Positions 37,217 through 46,200 of a DNA stretch of 61,915 nt are shown here, piece by piece. The stretch spans positions 1 through 61,915 of the forward strand of contig WPAE01000034.1 in the NCBI GenBank assembly GCA_009773205.1, read 5' to 3'. The position numbers and the translations under genes were made by a program. Source of the DNA: Ignavibacteria bacterium. Its GTDB lineage: Bacteria > Bacteroidota > Ignavibacteria > Ignavibacteriales > Melioribacteraceae. The stretch's first letter is position 1, and every line of letters begins with the position of its first letter. The notes under the pieces are model-generated. The model saw only the letters and a program-made list of their open reading frames with translations. It did no database searches and had not been told where the DNA came from.

Positions 37217-37248
37217 TCAAAGAAAAGGTCACTTATTCAGTGACCTTT
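37217..37248 (-). terminator. Intrinsic terminator after the OmpA-family gene
   Basis: AAAGGTCACT-gaata-AGTGACCTTTTCTTT on the minus strand is a 10-bp stem with a T-rich tail, starting 11 bases past the stop at 37259. Confidence 0.85.
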
Positions 37249-37258
37249 CTTATAAGAA

Positions 37259-38353
37259 CTACTGAACTTTGAATTCAATTCTTCTATTCATCGCTCTGCC
37301 ATCTGCAGTTGCGTTATCTGCAACCGGATTGCTCTCGCCTTTGCCTAAAACAGTTAATCTACTTTCAGCAACACCTTTACTTACCAAGTATTTCTTAACA
37401 GCTTCAGCTCTTCTTTCAGAAAGTTTTTGATTGTAAGATTCAGAACCAATATTGTCAGTATATCCTTCAATTTCAACTTTCATATCCGGATTCTTCAACA
37501 ATGTCTTTACCGCATCAAAAAGTAATGGATATGATTCAGCAGTAAGCTTAGAACTGTTGTTATCAAAATTAACACCAACTAAAACCCATTTTTCTACAAA
37601 TGCCTTTGCAGGTTTTTCAACAACAATTTCTTTCGTAATTTCTTTTGGAATGTGAGCTTTTATCATTTCTTCAATTTTGGCATAATCTGTTAAGTCCTTT
37701 TGCCCTTGAGTAATTCCAGTGTAAAGCTGGCAATATTTAGAAGGAGTACCTTTATCAATAAAATATTGAAGACCAAGACTTAAGCCAATGTAAGAATCGT
37801 TTCCACTGGCTTCTGCTGCCATTACTGCTCCATCTAAACTAGAATTACTTGTTTGATGGAATGCAAATTCTGTAACTAATTTCCAGTCTTCATCTAAACA
37901 CCATTCAATACCAGCACCAGCATTAAATTGCATTATAAAGGCATTTTCTTCTAAAGTGGGAGTTAAATAATCTGATAGCATTCTATAGTTTCCTCCAACT
38001 CCTCCAAATAAGTATGGAGAAACCGGTTCACATGGGGCTAAATAGTAGAGAAAATCCAGATCTCCGGTAATGATATTTGTTGTGGCAGTTACTTCTCCTA
38101 ATCCAGAGAAGTAAGAACTTTCCATATGTCCGTAACCTGCTTTGAATCTTGCTCCTATATGCTCAGAGAAATTTCTCTGAAGGGAAATATAGCCTCCATA
38201 ATTGCCGTTTAAAGCTGTTGTGTTAACACTCAAAAATCTTGGATACTTAAAACCAAAACCGAGAGACCAACTGTCTTTGGCAAGCTGAGCTTTTGAAACT
38301 TCAGCAAGACCAACTATTAATATTATTGTTGCAAGTGTTAAGAGTTTTTTCAT
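37259..38353 (-). CDS. OmpA-family outer membrane protein
   Basis: The 364-residue protein has a signal peptide (ILIVGLAEVSKAQ) and an N-terminal 8-strand-type beta-barrel region of about 190 residues (WSLGFGFKYPRFLS ... YIGLSLGLQYFI). A linker follows, and then an OmpA peptidoglycan-binding domain from about residue 250 (VNFDNNSSKLTAESYPLL, IEGYTDNIGS, NQKLSERRAEAVKKYLV, GRAMNRRIEF). It should tie the outer membrane to peptidoglycan. A single gene with an AGGAGG-like site (AGGAGGTTT) before the ATG and its own terminator. Confidence 0.9.
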   Translation of the reverse strand: MKKLLTLATIILIVGLAEVSKAQLAKDSWSLGFGFKYPRFLSVNTTALNGNYGGYISLQRNFSEHIGARFKAGYGHMESSYFSGLGEVTATTNIITGDLDFLYYLAPCEPVSPYLFGGVGGNYRMLSDYLTPTLEENAFIMQFNAGAGIEWCLDEDWKLVTEFAFHQTSNSSLDGAVMAAEASGNDSYIGLSLGLQYFIDKGTPSKYCQLYTGITQGQKDLTDYAKIEEMIKAHIPKEITKEIVVEKPAKAFVEKWVLVGVNFDNNSSKLTAESYPLLFDAVKTLLKNPDMKVEIEGYTDNIGSESYNQKLSERRAEAVKKYLVSKGVAESRLTVLGKGESNPVADNATADGRAMNRRIEFKVQ

Positions 38354-38430
38354 AAAACCTCCTTAGTGAGGAATTTTTTTCAATTATTTTTTCATCTAAA
38401 AAAACTTTCTATTTTTGTCCGGGTCTTTTT

Positions 38431-38505
38431 CGGGGTGTAGCGCAGCCCGGTTAGCGCGCTTCGTTCGGGACGAAGAGGTCGGGAGTTCGAATCTCTCCAC
38501 CCCGA
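38431..38505 (+). tRNA. tRNA-Pro (anticodon CGG)
   Basis: The 75-base sequence folds as a cloverleaf: acceptor CGGGGTG/CACCCCG, D arm GCGC/GCGC, anticodon arm CTTCG-TTCGGGA-CGAAG giving anticodon CGG, T arm GGGAG-TTCGAAT-CTCTC, discriminator A. CCA is not encoded. It reads the proline codon CCG and lies on the plus strand between two minus-strand genes. Confidence 0.95.
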
Positions 38506-38539
38506 CGAAAATTTCCCTACTAGAATTTCCCTTTTAATA

Positions 38540-39823
38540 TTAATTTCCACCACCTTGGTTATGTGCTACCCATACCCAAGAAGATGTACCAACCAAAATT
38601 TTCTCTTCTGTTAGTGAACCATTAGCACTCCAATTATTTGGTGCAGTACCGCCTGAAGCAGACCAAGTTCTTACGTTAGTAGTTTTTATAACATTCCATT
38701 GGTACACCCAGTTACCGGCTTGACCAGGATTTGCTGGATTAAATTGAACGCCATCTTTCAAGTTTTCTGCCGGTAATGCAGGTACTGCAAAAGTAAGCTG
38801 CTGAGAGAAAGTACCAGGTGTAATATTTCCTTGTACACCAGCAATTTGATCATCTAACCAAGAACCACTAACAGTACCGGTTACAGTTTTAGTGAGATTG
38901 TTAGTATAAGCATAGTTCTTAGATGCACTTCCAGAAGCTAAAGAATAAGACTCAACATTAGCCGAAGTAGCCGTTGGAGTTCCTACGGTAAAAGTCATTG
39001 GAGCATCCAAAGCATTAAAAGAAAAACTTGATAATCTTGCTGTAGCCGCTGTTCCGCTGGCATCAACAGTAGCAACTACCCCTGAATTTGCCCAAACATT
39101 AGTAACAGCATTTAATTTCATAACAGGAAAAGTTGTACCCACCGCGTATCTTGCCGCTAAAGGAAAAGAGACGGTAACTGGTGTTGTAAAGACTGTTCCC
39201 GATGGTCCCAAATATGCAGCAGAAATAATAGCATTGGTTGCAGTTGGTGGTTTTGGTAATTGTGCGGCGGGAACAGGTGAAACAGTTAAAGTAATGTTAG
39301 AAGGAACGGCATTAGGTGGAACTGTAACAGTAAGTGGTGTTGTTGCAACTGTTTGCGGGTTCGATTGTGAGGCCGTACCGCCGGCAACAGGTGTAACAGG
39401 TGCACTGGCTAATTGTAACTTAGCTAATAAAATGTCCGCTACTATTGCAATGTTATTAGCTTTTCTAATTTCCGCAACTTTGCCGCTAATACCATAACCT
39501 TCTTTAGAAGCATTAATGTTTAGTGTAACATCTGTTAAATTAGTTACATCAAACGAATATTTGCCGGTATTATCGGTTGTTAGTGTTGTTAAAGCCGAAT
39601 TATCCGCTTTGGTAATTTTAACAGTTGCACCTGCAATTGCAGAAGAATTAGATAAGTCCTTAACAAATCCATTAAGAACAATTGGTTGAGCAACAGGAGC
39701 CGGCGGGTTTGGGCGTGGTACTTCCGGTGCCACTCTGGATGTTTCGCAGCCAGAGAACACCATTGCACCTGCCAATAAAACTAAAAACGAAAAAACAACA
39801 AGAAAGTTTTTCATTTTATTCAT
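38540..39823 (-). CDS. Lipoprotein with carboxypeptidase-regulatory-like domain
   Basis: This 427-residue protein has an SPII signal ending LAGAMVFSGC (Cys near residue 26) and a proline-rich linker (PEVPRPNPPAPVAQP). A carboxypeptidase-regulatory-like beta-sandwich follows at about residues 50-130 (GFVKDLSNSSAIAGATVKI ... GKYSFDV), and a ZU5-like stretch (VPPNAVPSNITLTVSP). The C-terminal 150 residues are Thr/Ser/Asn-rich with repeated beta patterns. It is likely surface- or periplasm-exposed. An internal ATG three codons later is equally close to the ribosome site (AGAGGTG). No catalytic motif is seen, and function is unknown. Confidence 0.7.
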   Translation of the reverse strand: MNKMKNFLVVFSFLVLLAGAMVFSGCETSRVAPEVPRPNPPAPVAQPIVLNGFVKDLSNSSAIAGATVKITKADNSALTTLTTDNTGKYSFDVTNLTDVTLNINASKEGYGISGKVAEIRKANNIAIVADILLAKLQLASAPVTPVAGGTASQSNPQTVATTPLTVTVPPNAVPSNITLTVSPVPAAQLPKPPTATNAIISAAYLGPSGTVFTTPVTVSFPLAARYAVGTTFPVMKLNAVTNVWANSGVVATVDASGTAATARLSSFSFNALDAPMTFTVGTPTATSANVESYSLASGSASKNYAYTNNLTKTVTGTVSGSWLDDQIAGVQGNITPGTFSQQLTFAVPALPAENLKDGVQFNPANPGQAGNWVYQWNVIKTTNVRTWSASGGTAPNNWSANGSLTEEKILVGTSSWVWVAHNQGGGN

Positions 39824-39874
39824 CTTTCACCTCTTAATATAATGATTGAGAAACCTCTGAATAATTAATCTATT

Positions 39875-40016
39875 GTAACACCTGCTTGCTACAGGCAAGC
39901 TGAGCAAGTCGCCCGCCTGATGAGCCGACGGGAGGCAGCAAGTGTGACAATTTCGTTTGCAGTGTCATTGTTCGACAAGACCTCGGCACAAGCAATGTCG
40001 AACGCTCACCATGACT
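39875..40016. repeat. Cluster of nested palindromes
   Basis: Two outer inverted repeats lie side by side: GTAACACCTGCTTGCT ... AGCAAGTGTGAC (39875-39948) and GTCATTGTTCGAC ... GTCGAACGCTCACCATGAC (39963-40016). Inside are smaller palindromes of the CCTGC/GCAGG and CCCGCC/GACGGGAGG kind and a CTGAGCAAG sequence related to the TCGACAAGCTCAG repeat at 54580. It occupies most of the gap between the lipoprotein and YjbH-like genes, with no ORF. Confidence 0.75.
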
Positions 40017-40038
40017 TAGCCTAAATATTTCATAGGTT

Positions 40039-41295
40039 TCAGTTAGTTATTTTGTTAAATCTATTTTTTATAAAGCTAGGATTTAGTTTTTCTATAAAAG
40101 TGTTTATTCTATTGCCTGTATTATAGCGCATTCCAATTAAATCATAAGTGTTACTTTTAACAGTGTAACTCCAAGAATAATTTTCAGCAGTTCTTAAACG
40201 AACAAAATTTGGATTCCAGTATTTGGATGGGAATAGAGGTACAGTCAATGTGAAACCTCCGTTAGTAACATTTTCAAAAGCGCGAATAGCAAAAAAGCCA
40301 ATTTCAATTTCTCCAAATTCCCTATTAATATCAAACCTTATACTGTTATCTTTCTGTAAATAATGGCCAGCGCTTGCGCCTATTGTTAAATCGAATTTCT
40401 CAATTCTAAACTCGGCGCCGATAGAACCTGTAATTAAAAATTGATCCGAATAAAGAATTCTTGTAGTTCCAGAAAAATCTATGAAACTAGTAACGCCAAA
40501 ATTTCCAGTCAAACTAAAATTCCCTTCTCCAAAATACTTTCGTGTTTCTAAATCAACTCCATATCGGTTATTTGAAAAAACCCCCATAGTTGCTGATATA
40601 AATAACGCATTTGGCAGACGAAAAGTTTGATTTAAAGTAACCATTCCCGTTCTTACAGAATCTCCACGTGTTCCAAATTCGTTATATAACGGAATTATTT
40701 GTTCATAACTAAGTCTCATTCCTTTCCAAAAACCGGTTCTAATATCTGGCGCTAAATTAATTTGTGCTATAATAGGATTAGAATAAGGACCAAATTCAAA
40801 TTTAAGCTGTGGTTTAAGAACAATATCAAACTTGAAATTAGAGGAATTGTTTTCTTTTTCGTCGAGTAATAATTTATACTCCTTATCAGCATTAATTCTA
40901 ATGTCAGTATCTTCAACAAATTTTTTTGCATCAATCTTATTTTCTAAATAGTCTCGGCAATTCTTTAAAGATGAAACAAATTTTACAATTGGAATTTTTC
41001 TGTTTAGAGGAATTAATACTAACTCCTCTCGATCATCAATTAAAGGAACAACAATTTTTAGCACTTCAGTTAATGCTTCAACCTCAAATCTGTAAACTCG
41101 GTTTTCGTAAGCTATAAGAATTCGGCTGTCATCCAATTTAATTCTAATATTTTCAAAACCGTTTTCAACAAGTTTAGAGATAATTACATTTTTTTCTATT
41201 GCAAGAGTGTTGTTACAAAGAACAAAAAATAAAACTACAATAATTCCAAACTTTATATACGTTTTTGCTTTCACTAATAGTGATTTTTCATACAT
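40039..41295 (-). CDS. YjbH-like outer membrane / exopolysaccharide-associated protein
   Basis: The 418-residue protein has an N-terminal hydrophobic signal (FGIIVVLFFVLCNNTLA). It then shows GFENIRIKLDDSRILIAYENRVYRF in two pieces typical of YjbH: 'GFENIRI' and 'YENRVYR'. The second half is a beta-barrel-like region with many aromatic residues (RGDSVRTGMVTLNQTF, SNNRYGVDLETRKYFGEG). YjbH proteins are linked to exopolysaccharide production, with an outer-membrane role. It is shorter than enterobacterial YjbH (about 700 residues), as is common in Bacteroidota. Single gene flanked by repeats on one side and an IS remnant on the other. Confidence 0.65.
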   Translation of the reverse strand: MYEKSLLVKAKTYIKFGIIVVLFFVLCNNTLAIEKNVIISKLVENGFENIRIKLDDSRILIAYENRVYRFEVEALTEVLKIVVPLIDDREELVLIPLNRKIPIVKFVSSLKNCRDYLENKIDAKKFVEDTDIRINADKEYKLLLDEKENNSSNFKFDIVLKPQLKFEFGPYSNPIIAQINLAPDIRTGFWKGMRLSYEQIIPLYNEFGTRGDSVRTGMVTLNQTFRLPNALFISATMGVFSNNRYGVDLETRKYFGEGNFSLTGNFGVTSFIDFSGTTRILYSDQFLITGSIGAEFRIEKFDLTIGASAGHYLQKDNSIRFDINREFGEIEIGFFAIRAFENVTNGGFTLTVPLFPSKYWNPNFVRLRTAENYSWSYTVKSNTYDLIGMRYNTGNRINTFIEKLNPSFIKNRFNKITN

Positions 41296-41493
41296 AGATA
41301 AGGTTGGCTTCCCTCTGTAATGGTAGTGTTCATTGGCGGAACTTTCTTAAATTACGATTGAATATATAAATTCAATTAATTAATTCAAATATTATTTATA
41401 AATTTCATTGGTAAGTGTGATTTACTGCAAGGTGTTAATTTGCACTAAAGGTCAATCATGCGTTACGAGCGTGTATGCGTGAGACACCTTAAT

Positions 41494-41686
41494 TGTTTTT
41501 TCCGTTTGAAAATTGACCACATTTCTGCCGAAAACTGACCACATAAAGAGATAGCAAAAAATAACTTTCTTCATCACATTCAGTGAGACATTTAATCAAG
41601 AAGAAGGAAAAATAGTGATCAGTATGGAAGATTGGTTTGTGATCAAAAATCTAAAAGTAAAAAATCATTATTATGGGCATCTCTAA
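41494..41686 (+). mobile_element. IS21-family remnant: end repeats plus the start of istA
   Basis: TGACCACAT occurs twice 19 bases apart (about 41512-41545), as in the repeated ends of IS21 elements. After AAGAAGGAAAAATA, a GTG at 41615 starts VISMEDWFVIKNLKVKN, matching the start of IstA transposases (MISMEDW...IRNLK). The frame then diverges and stops at 41684. No other istA or istB sequence is present, so only the left end survived. The rest of the 546-base gap holds the short repeat at 41692-41725. Confidence 0.7.
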
Positions 41687-41691
41687 TAACT

Positions 41692-41725
41692 GTCATTCTG
41701 AATCCGCTTTAGCCGATGAAGAATC
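41692..41725 (+). repeat. Short dispersed repeat C, copy 1
   Basis: GTCATTCTGAATC, then about 10 bases, then GATGAAGAATC. The inverted second copy is at 59844-59876 with different middle bases. It directly follows the IS21 remnant. Origin unknown. Confidence 0.6.
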
Positions 41726-41841
41726 TTCGTTTAGCTTTTAGAAAGAAAAACAGAGATTCTTTGTCGCTCCGATGATGACCACAAAATATTAAGAACATCT
41801 TCTTCTTCAAGTTCACCGCACCAGCAAATGGGCAAAGAAAA

Positions 41842-43299
41842 TTATGCGGCATTTTCTTCAACTGCTAGCTCGCTTAAAAACTTATGCACTGCTTCGGCGC
41901 ATTTTCTTCCTTCGGCAATTGCCCAAACAATTAAAGACTGCCCGCGTCTCATATCTCCGCATGCAAAAACTTTTGACAATGAAGTTTGATGCGCAAATTC
42001 GGTATCGCCAAAATCTGCTTTAACATTTCCACGAGCGTCTAACTGCAATCCAAGTTCAACAAGCTCTGTAATTAATCCACTTGGCTCTGGCTGAAGAAAG
42101 CCGGCAGCAATAAGAACTAAATCGGCATCCAAAGTAAATTCTGTTCCGGATAAGTTCTCAAACTTTCCGTTACAGTTTTTTACTTCAACACAATTAAGTT
42201 TTATTACTACGCCATTTTCATTTCCGCTGAAAGAAGTTGTGTTGATACTCCACAATCTTTCAACGCCTTCATCTTGACTGGTAGAAGTGCGCAGAATCAT
42301 AGGATAGTAAGGCCAGGGAGAACTTTCTTGTCGTTCAACGGGCGGTTTTGGCATTACTTCAATTTGAATTACACTTTTAGCGCCTTGTCTATTTGCAGTT
42401 CCAACGCAATCCGAACCGGTATCGCCGCCGCCAAGCACTACAACGTTCTTTTCTTTGGCGGAAATTGTTTGCTCGATTTTATCACCGGCGATAATTTTAT
42501 TTTGTTGAGATAAATATTCCATTGCAAAGTGAATTCCTTTTAGCTCTCTTCCTGGTATAGAAATATCTCTTGGTTTTTCAGAACCGCCGGCAAGAATCAC
42601 TGCATCGTAAGTTTCAAATAATTCTTTAGCAGAAATGTCTTTTCCAACATAGACACTAGTTCGAAATGTTACACCTTCAACTTTCATTTGCCTAATTCTT
42701 CTATCAATAATATTTTTTTCCAACTTGAAATCTGGAATGCCGTAGCGAAGAAGTCCGCCAACTCTATCATTCTTTTCGTAAACAGTAACTGTGTGTCCAG
42801 AACGACAGAGCTGCTGAGCCGCTGCAAGTCCGCTTGGACCAGAACCAACAATAGCAATAGTTTTTTTTGAAAGGACGTGAGGAAGCCGCGGTTTAATCCA
42901 TCCTTCTTCAAATCCTTTATCAATAATAGTTCTTTCAATAGCTTTTATAGAAACCGGCACTTTGTTGATTTCTAGCGTGCAAGCTGTTTCACAAGGCGCC
43001 GGGCATAATCTTCCGGTAAACTCGGGAAAGTTATTTGTTGAATGAAGATTTTCAAGCGCTTCTTTAAAGTGTCCTTTGTAAACAAGATCATTCCACTCCG
43101 GAATATAATTTTGAACAGGGCAGCCTGTATCTCCGTGACAAAATGGAATGCCGCAATCCATACAACGTGCTGCTTGCGTTTTTGCTTTTTCAGAACTGAA
43201 GCGTTTTTCAAATTCTTTATTGTGAGCTATTCTTTCATCTGGCGGATCTTTTCTTAAATACGCTCTATCAAATTCCATAAATCCGGTTGGCTTACCCAT
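41842..43299 (-). CDS. gltD: Glutamate synthase small subunit
   Basis: The 485-residue protein has the N-terminal iron-sulfur cysteines CMDCGIPFCHGDTGC (residues about 43-57), further cysteines in LCPAPCETAC, the FAD site AIVGSGPSGLAAAQQL near residue 150 and a second dinucleotide site VVVLGGGDTGSDCVG. It passes electrons from NADPH (or NADH) to the large subunit, which makes glutamate from glutamine and 2-oxoglutarate. It overlaps gltB by eight bases. Full length. Archetypal gltBD order, gltB first. Confidence 0.96.
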   Translation of the reverse strand: MGKPTGFMEFDRAYLRKDPPDERIAHNKEFEKRFSSEKAKTQAARCMDCGIPFCHGDTGCPVQNYIPEWNDLVYKGHFKEALENLHSTNNFPEFTGRLCPAPCETACTLEINKVPVSIKAIERTIIDKGFEEGWIKPRLPHVLSKKTIAIVGSGPSGLAAAQQLCRSGHTVTVYEKNDRVGGLLRYGIPDFKLEKNIIDRRIRQMKVEGVTFRTSVYVGKDISAKELFETYDAVILAGGSEKPRDISIPGRELKGIHFAMEYLSQQNKIIAGDKIEQTISAKEKNVVVLGGGDTGSDCVGTANRQGAKSVIQIEVMPKPPVERQESSPWPYYPMILRTSTSQDEGVERLWSINTTSFSGNENGVVIKLNCVEVKNCNGKFENLSGTEFTLDADLVLIAAGFLQPEPSGLITELVELGLQLDARGNVKADFGDTEFAHQTSLSKVFACGDMRRGQSLIVWAIAEGRKCAEAVHKFLSELAVEENAA

Positions 43300-46200
43300 T
43301 TACAATCTCCTTCTCAGCTTCAAGTTTTTCTGCTGCATTTACAATTTTTGCCAAAGCTTTTTTGTATTCACCTGGAATGACTTTCCAGAAATTCTCTTTT
43401 TCACTTTCCCAATTTTCTAAAATGTAGAGTGCGCGTTTTGATCCGGTATGTTCAAAATGTTTTTTCACCATTTCATAAACTTCGTTTTTATCTTCGTCAT
43501 AAATCAAATACTCAACATCAACCATTCCATGATTTACTTTTTTATCTGCATCACGATGCGGATCCCAGATGTAAGCAATACCGCCGCTCATACCAGCAGC
43601 AAAATTTCTTCCAATTTTACCGAGTACAGCAGCACGTCCGCCAGTCATGTATTCACAGCCATGATCGCCAACGCCTTCAATAACAGCAAGCGCGCCGGAG
43701 TTACGCACGGCAAATCTTTCTCCGGCAACACCATTTATAAACGCTTCACCGCTCGTTGCGCCGTAAAGACAAGTGTTTCCAACAATAATATTTTTAGCTG
43801 CTTCAAAAGTTACTTCGGGCGGAATTTTTACAATCAATCTTCCGCCGCTTAAACCTTTGCCAAAGTAATCATTGCTTTCGCCGGTGAGTTTCAGTTCAAT
43901 CCCTTTTGTTAGAAATGCGCCAAAACTTTGCCCGGCGGTACCTCGCAATTCAATTTTAATTGTTCCATCGGGCAAACCTTCTTCGCCATATTTTTTGGCA
44001 ACTACACTTGAGAGCATTGTACCAACGCAGCGATTAATGTTTCTAACCCGCTTGTTAAGCGTAATTGGAGTTTTGTTTTCAACTGCTTCTTTAGTTTCAG
44101 CAATCAATTCATAATCAAATTGATTTTCCAAACCATGATTTTGCGGGCGTGTTCTAAATAAGTTTGTATGGTAAAGAGGAGTTGGTTTGAAAAGCGGTTT
44201 GCTCAAATCTATTCCGCGTGCTTTCCAATGATCGTGCTGACGAATCTGAATAATTTTTTCTGTCTGACCAATCATTTCGTTTAATGTTCTAAATCCAAGT
44301 TTAGCCATATACTCACGAACTTCTTCTGCAACAAAGAACATGAAATTAATTACATACTCAGGCTTTCCGGTAAATTTCTTTCGTAGTTCTGGATCTTGTG
44401 TTGCAACGCCAACGGGACAAGTATTAAGATGACACTTGCGCATCATAATACATCCTTGCGTAACAAGCGGTGCAGTTGCAAAACCAAATTCTTCTGCACC
44501 AAGTAAAGCGGCAATTACAACATCGCGTCCGGTTTTTAACTGACCATCTGCAGCAAGATAAACTCTATCGCGCAAGCCGTTTAGTATCAATGTTTGATGC
44601 GCTTCTGATAGACCAAGCTCCCAAGGCGTTCCAGCATATTGAATTGATGAAATTGGACTAGCGCCGGTGCCTCCATCGTGCCCGCTGATTAAAATATGAT
44701 CTGCATGAGCTTTTGCTACGCCGGCAGCAATTGTTCCAACACCAATTTCGGAAACTAGTTTTACGCTTATGCGCGCTGTTGGATTTATATTTTTCAAATC
44801 GAAAATCAACTGCTTCAAATCTTCAATAGAATAAATATCGTGGTGAGGCGGCGGCGAAATTAATGTAACTCCCGGAGTGCTGTAACGTACTTTTGCAATT
44901 ATAGCATCAACTTTATGCCCTGGCAGCTGTCCGCCTTCACCAGGTTTAGCGCCTTGCGCCATTTTAATTTGAAGCTCATCTGCATTAACAAGATAATTAG
45001 CAGTAACACCAAAACGGGCAGAAGCAACTTGCTTAATTGAAGAACGAAGACTTTCGCCATTGGGCAGTGTTACAAATCTTTCTGTTTCTTCACCACCTTC
45101 ACCAGTGTTGGATTTGCCGCCAATCTTGTTCATTGCTATTGCAAGGTTAGTATGCACTTCTCGCGATATTGAGCCAAAACTCATCGCACCGGTTGCAAAT
45201 CGTTTTACAATTTCTGAAGACGGCTCAACTTTTTCAATTGGTATCGGCATTCCGCTAAAATCAAGATCGTACAAACTTCTTAATGTAACTCTATGGTTTT
45301 CTTGATTGTTAATGTAGTCTGCGTACTCTTTATATGTTTTAAAATCATTTCGTTGAGTGCTAAGCTGTAACTTTGATATTGTAAGAGGATTCCACAAGTG
45401 ATGCTCGCCATCGCGCCTGTAATGATAAAGCCCGCCAACATCTAAAGTGCTTTGATCAACTTGAGGATCGAGCGCGTGAAGATGTCTTCTCTTTGTTTCT
45501 TCCTCAAGCATTTCAAGGGAAAGACCTTCTATGCGTGTTGGCGTTCCGGTAAAATAGTTTTCTATAATTTCACTATCGAGACCAACTGCTTCAAAAATCT
45601 GCGCTCCGCAATAAGATTGAAGCGTGCTGATTCCCATCTTGCTGCAAATTTTATACAATCCTTTGCTTACAGCTTTAACAAAATTTTTCTTCACCGCAGA
45701 GTAGTCGAGAGCCAGCGGTAAAAATCCTTTTTCGGCAAAGTATGCAAGTGTTTCGTAAGCTAAATAAGGATTGATAGCATTTGCGCCATATCCACACAAC
45801 AAAGCAAAGTGATGAACTTCTCTTGCCTCTCCGGTTTCAACTATAATTCCGGTTTTAGTTCTTAAACCGGCGCGTAACAAAGTATGATGAATTGCAGATG
45901 TTGCCAGCAAACTTGGAATTGCAGCATGTTCTCTGTTTACACCTTTATCTGATAGCACTAAAAGAGAAATGCCCGACTTAACTGCCTCAACAGCTTCAGT
46001 ACAAATTTCTTCCAACCGGTTTCGCATATCGCGATGTTTAAAAGGATTGAAGAGAAGCGGAACTGTTTGCGATTTGAATAATCCGCGTGCAATGTGACGA
46101 ATTTTTTCCATCTGAGAATTTGAAAGCAGTGGATGCTCTAACTCCAAACGGTTTGCATGCTTTGGGGTTTCATCAAGAAGATTTTGCTCGGGACCAACAT

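Noticed and set aside
42684-43257. Several short open frames within gltD
   Set aside because: They are alternative-frame shadows of a well-conserved gene.
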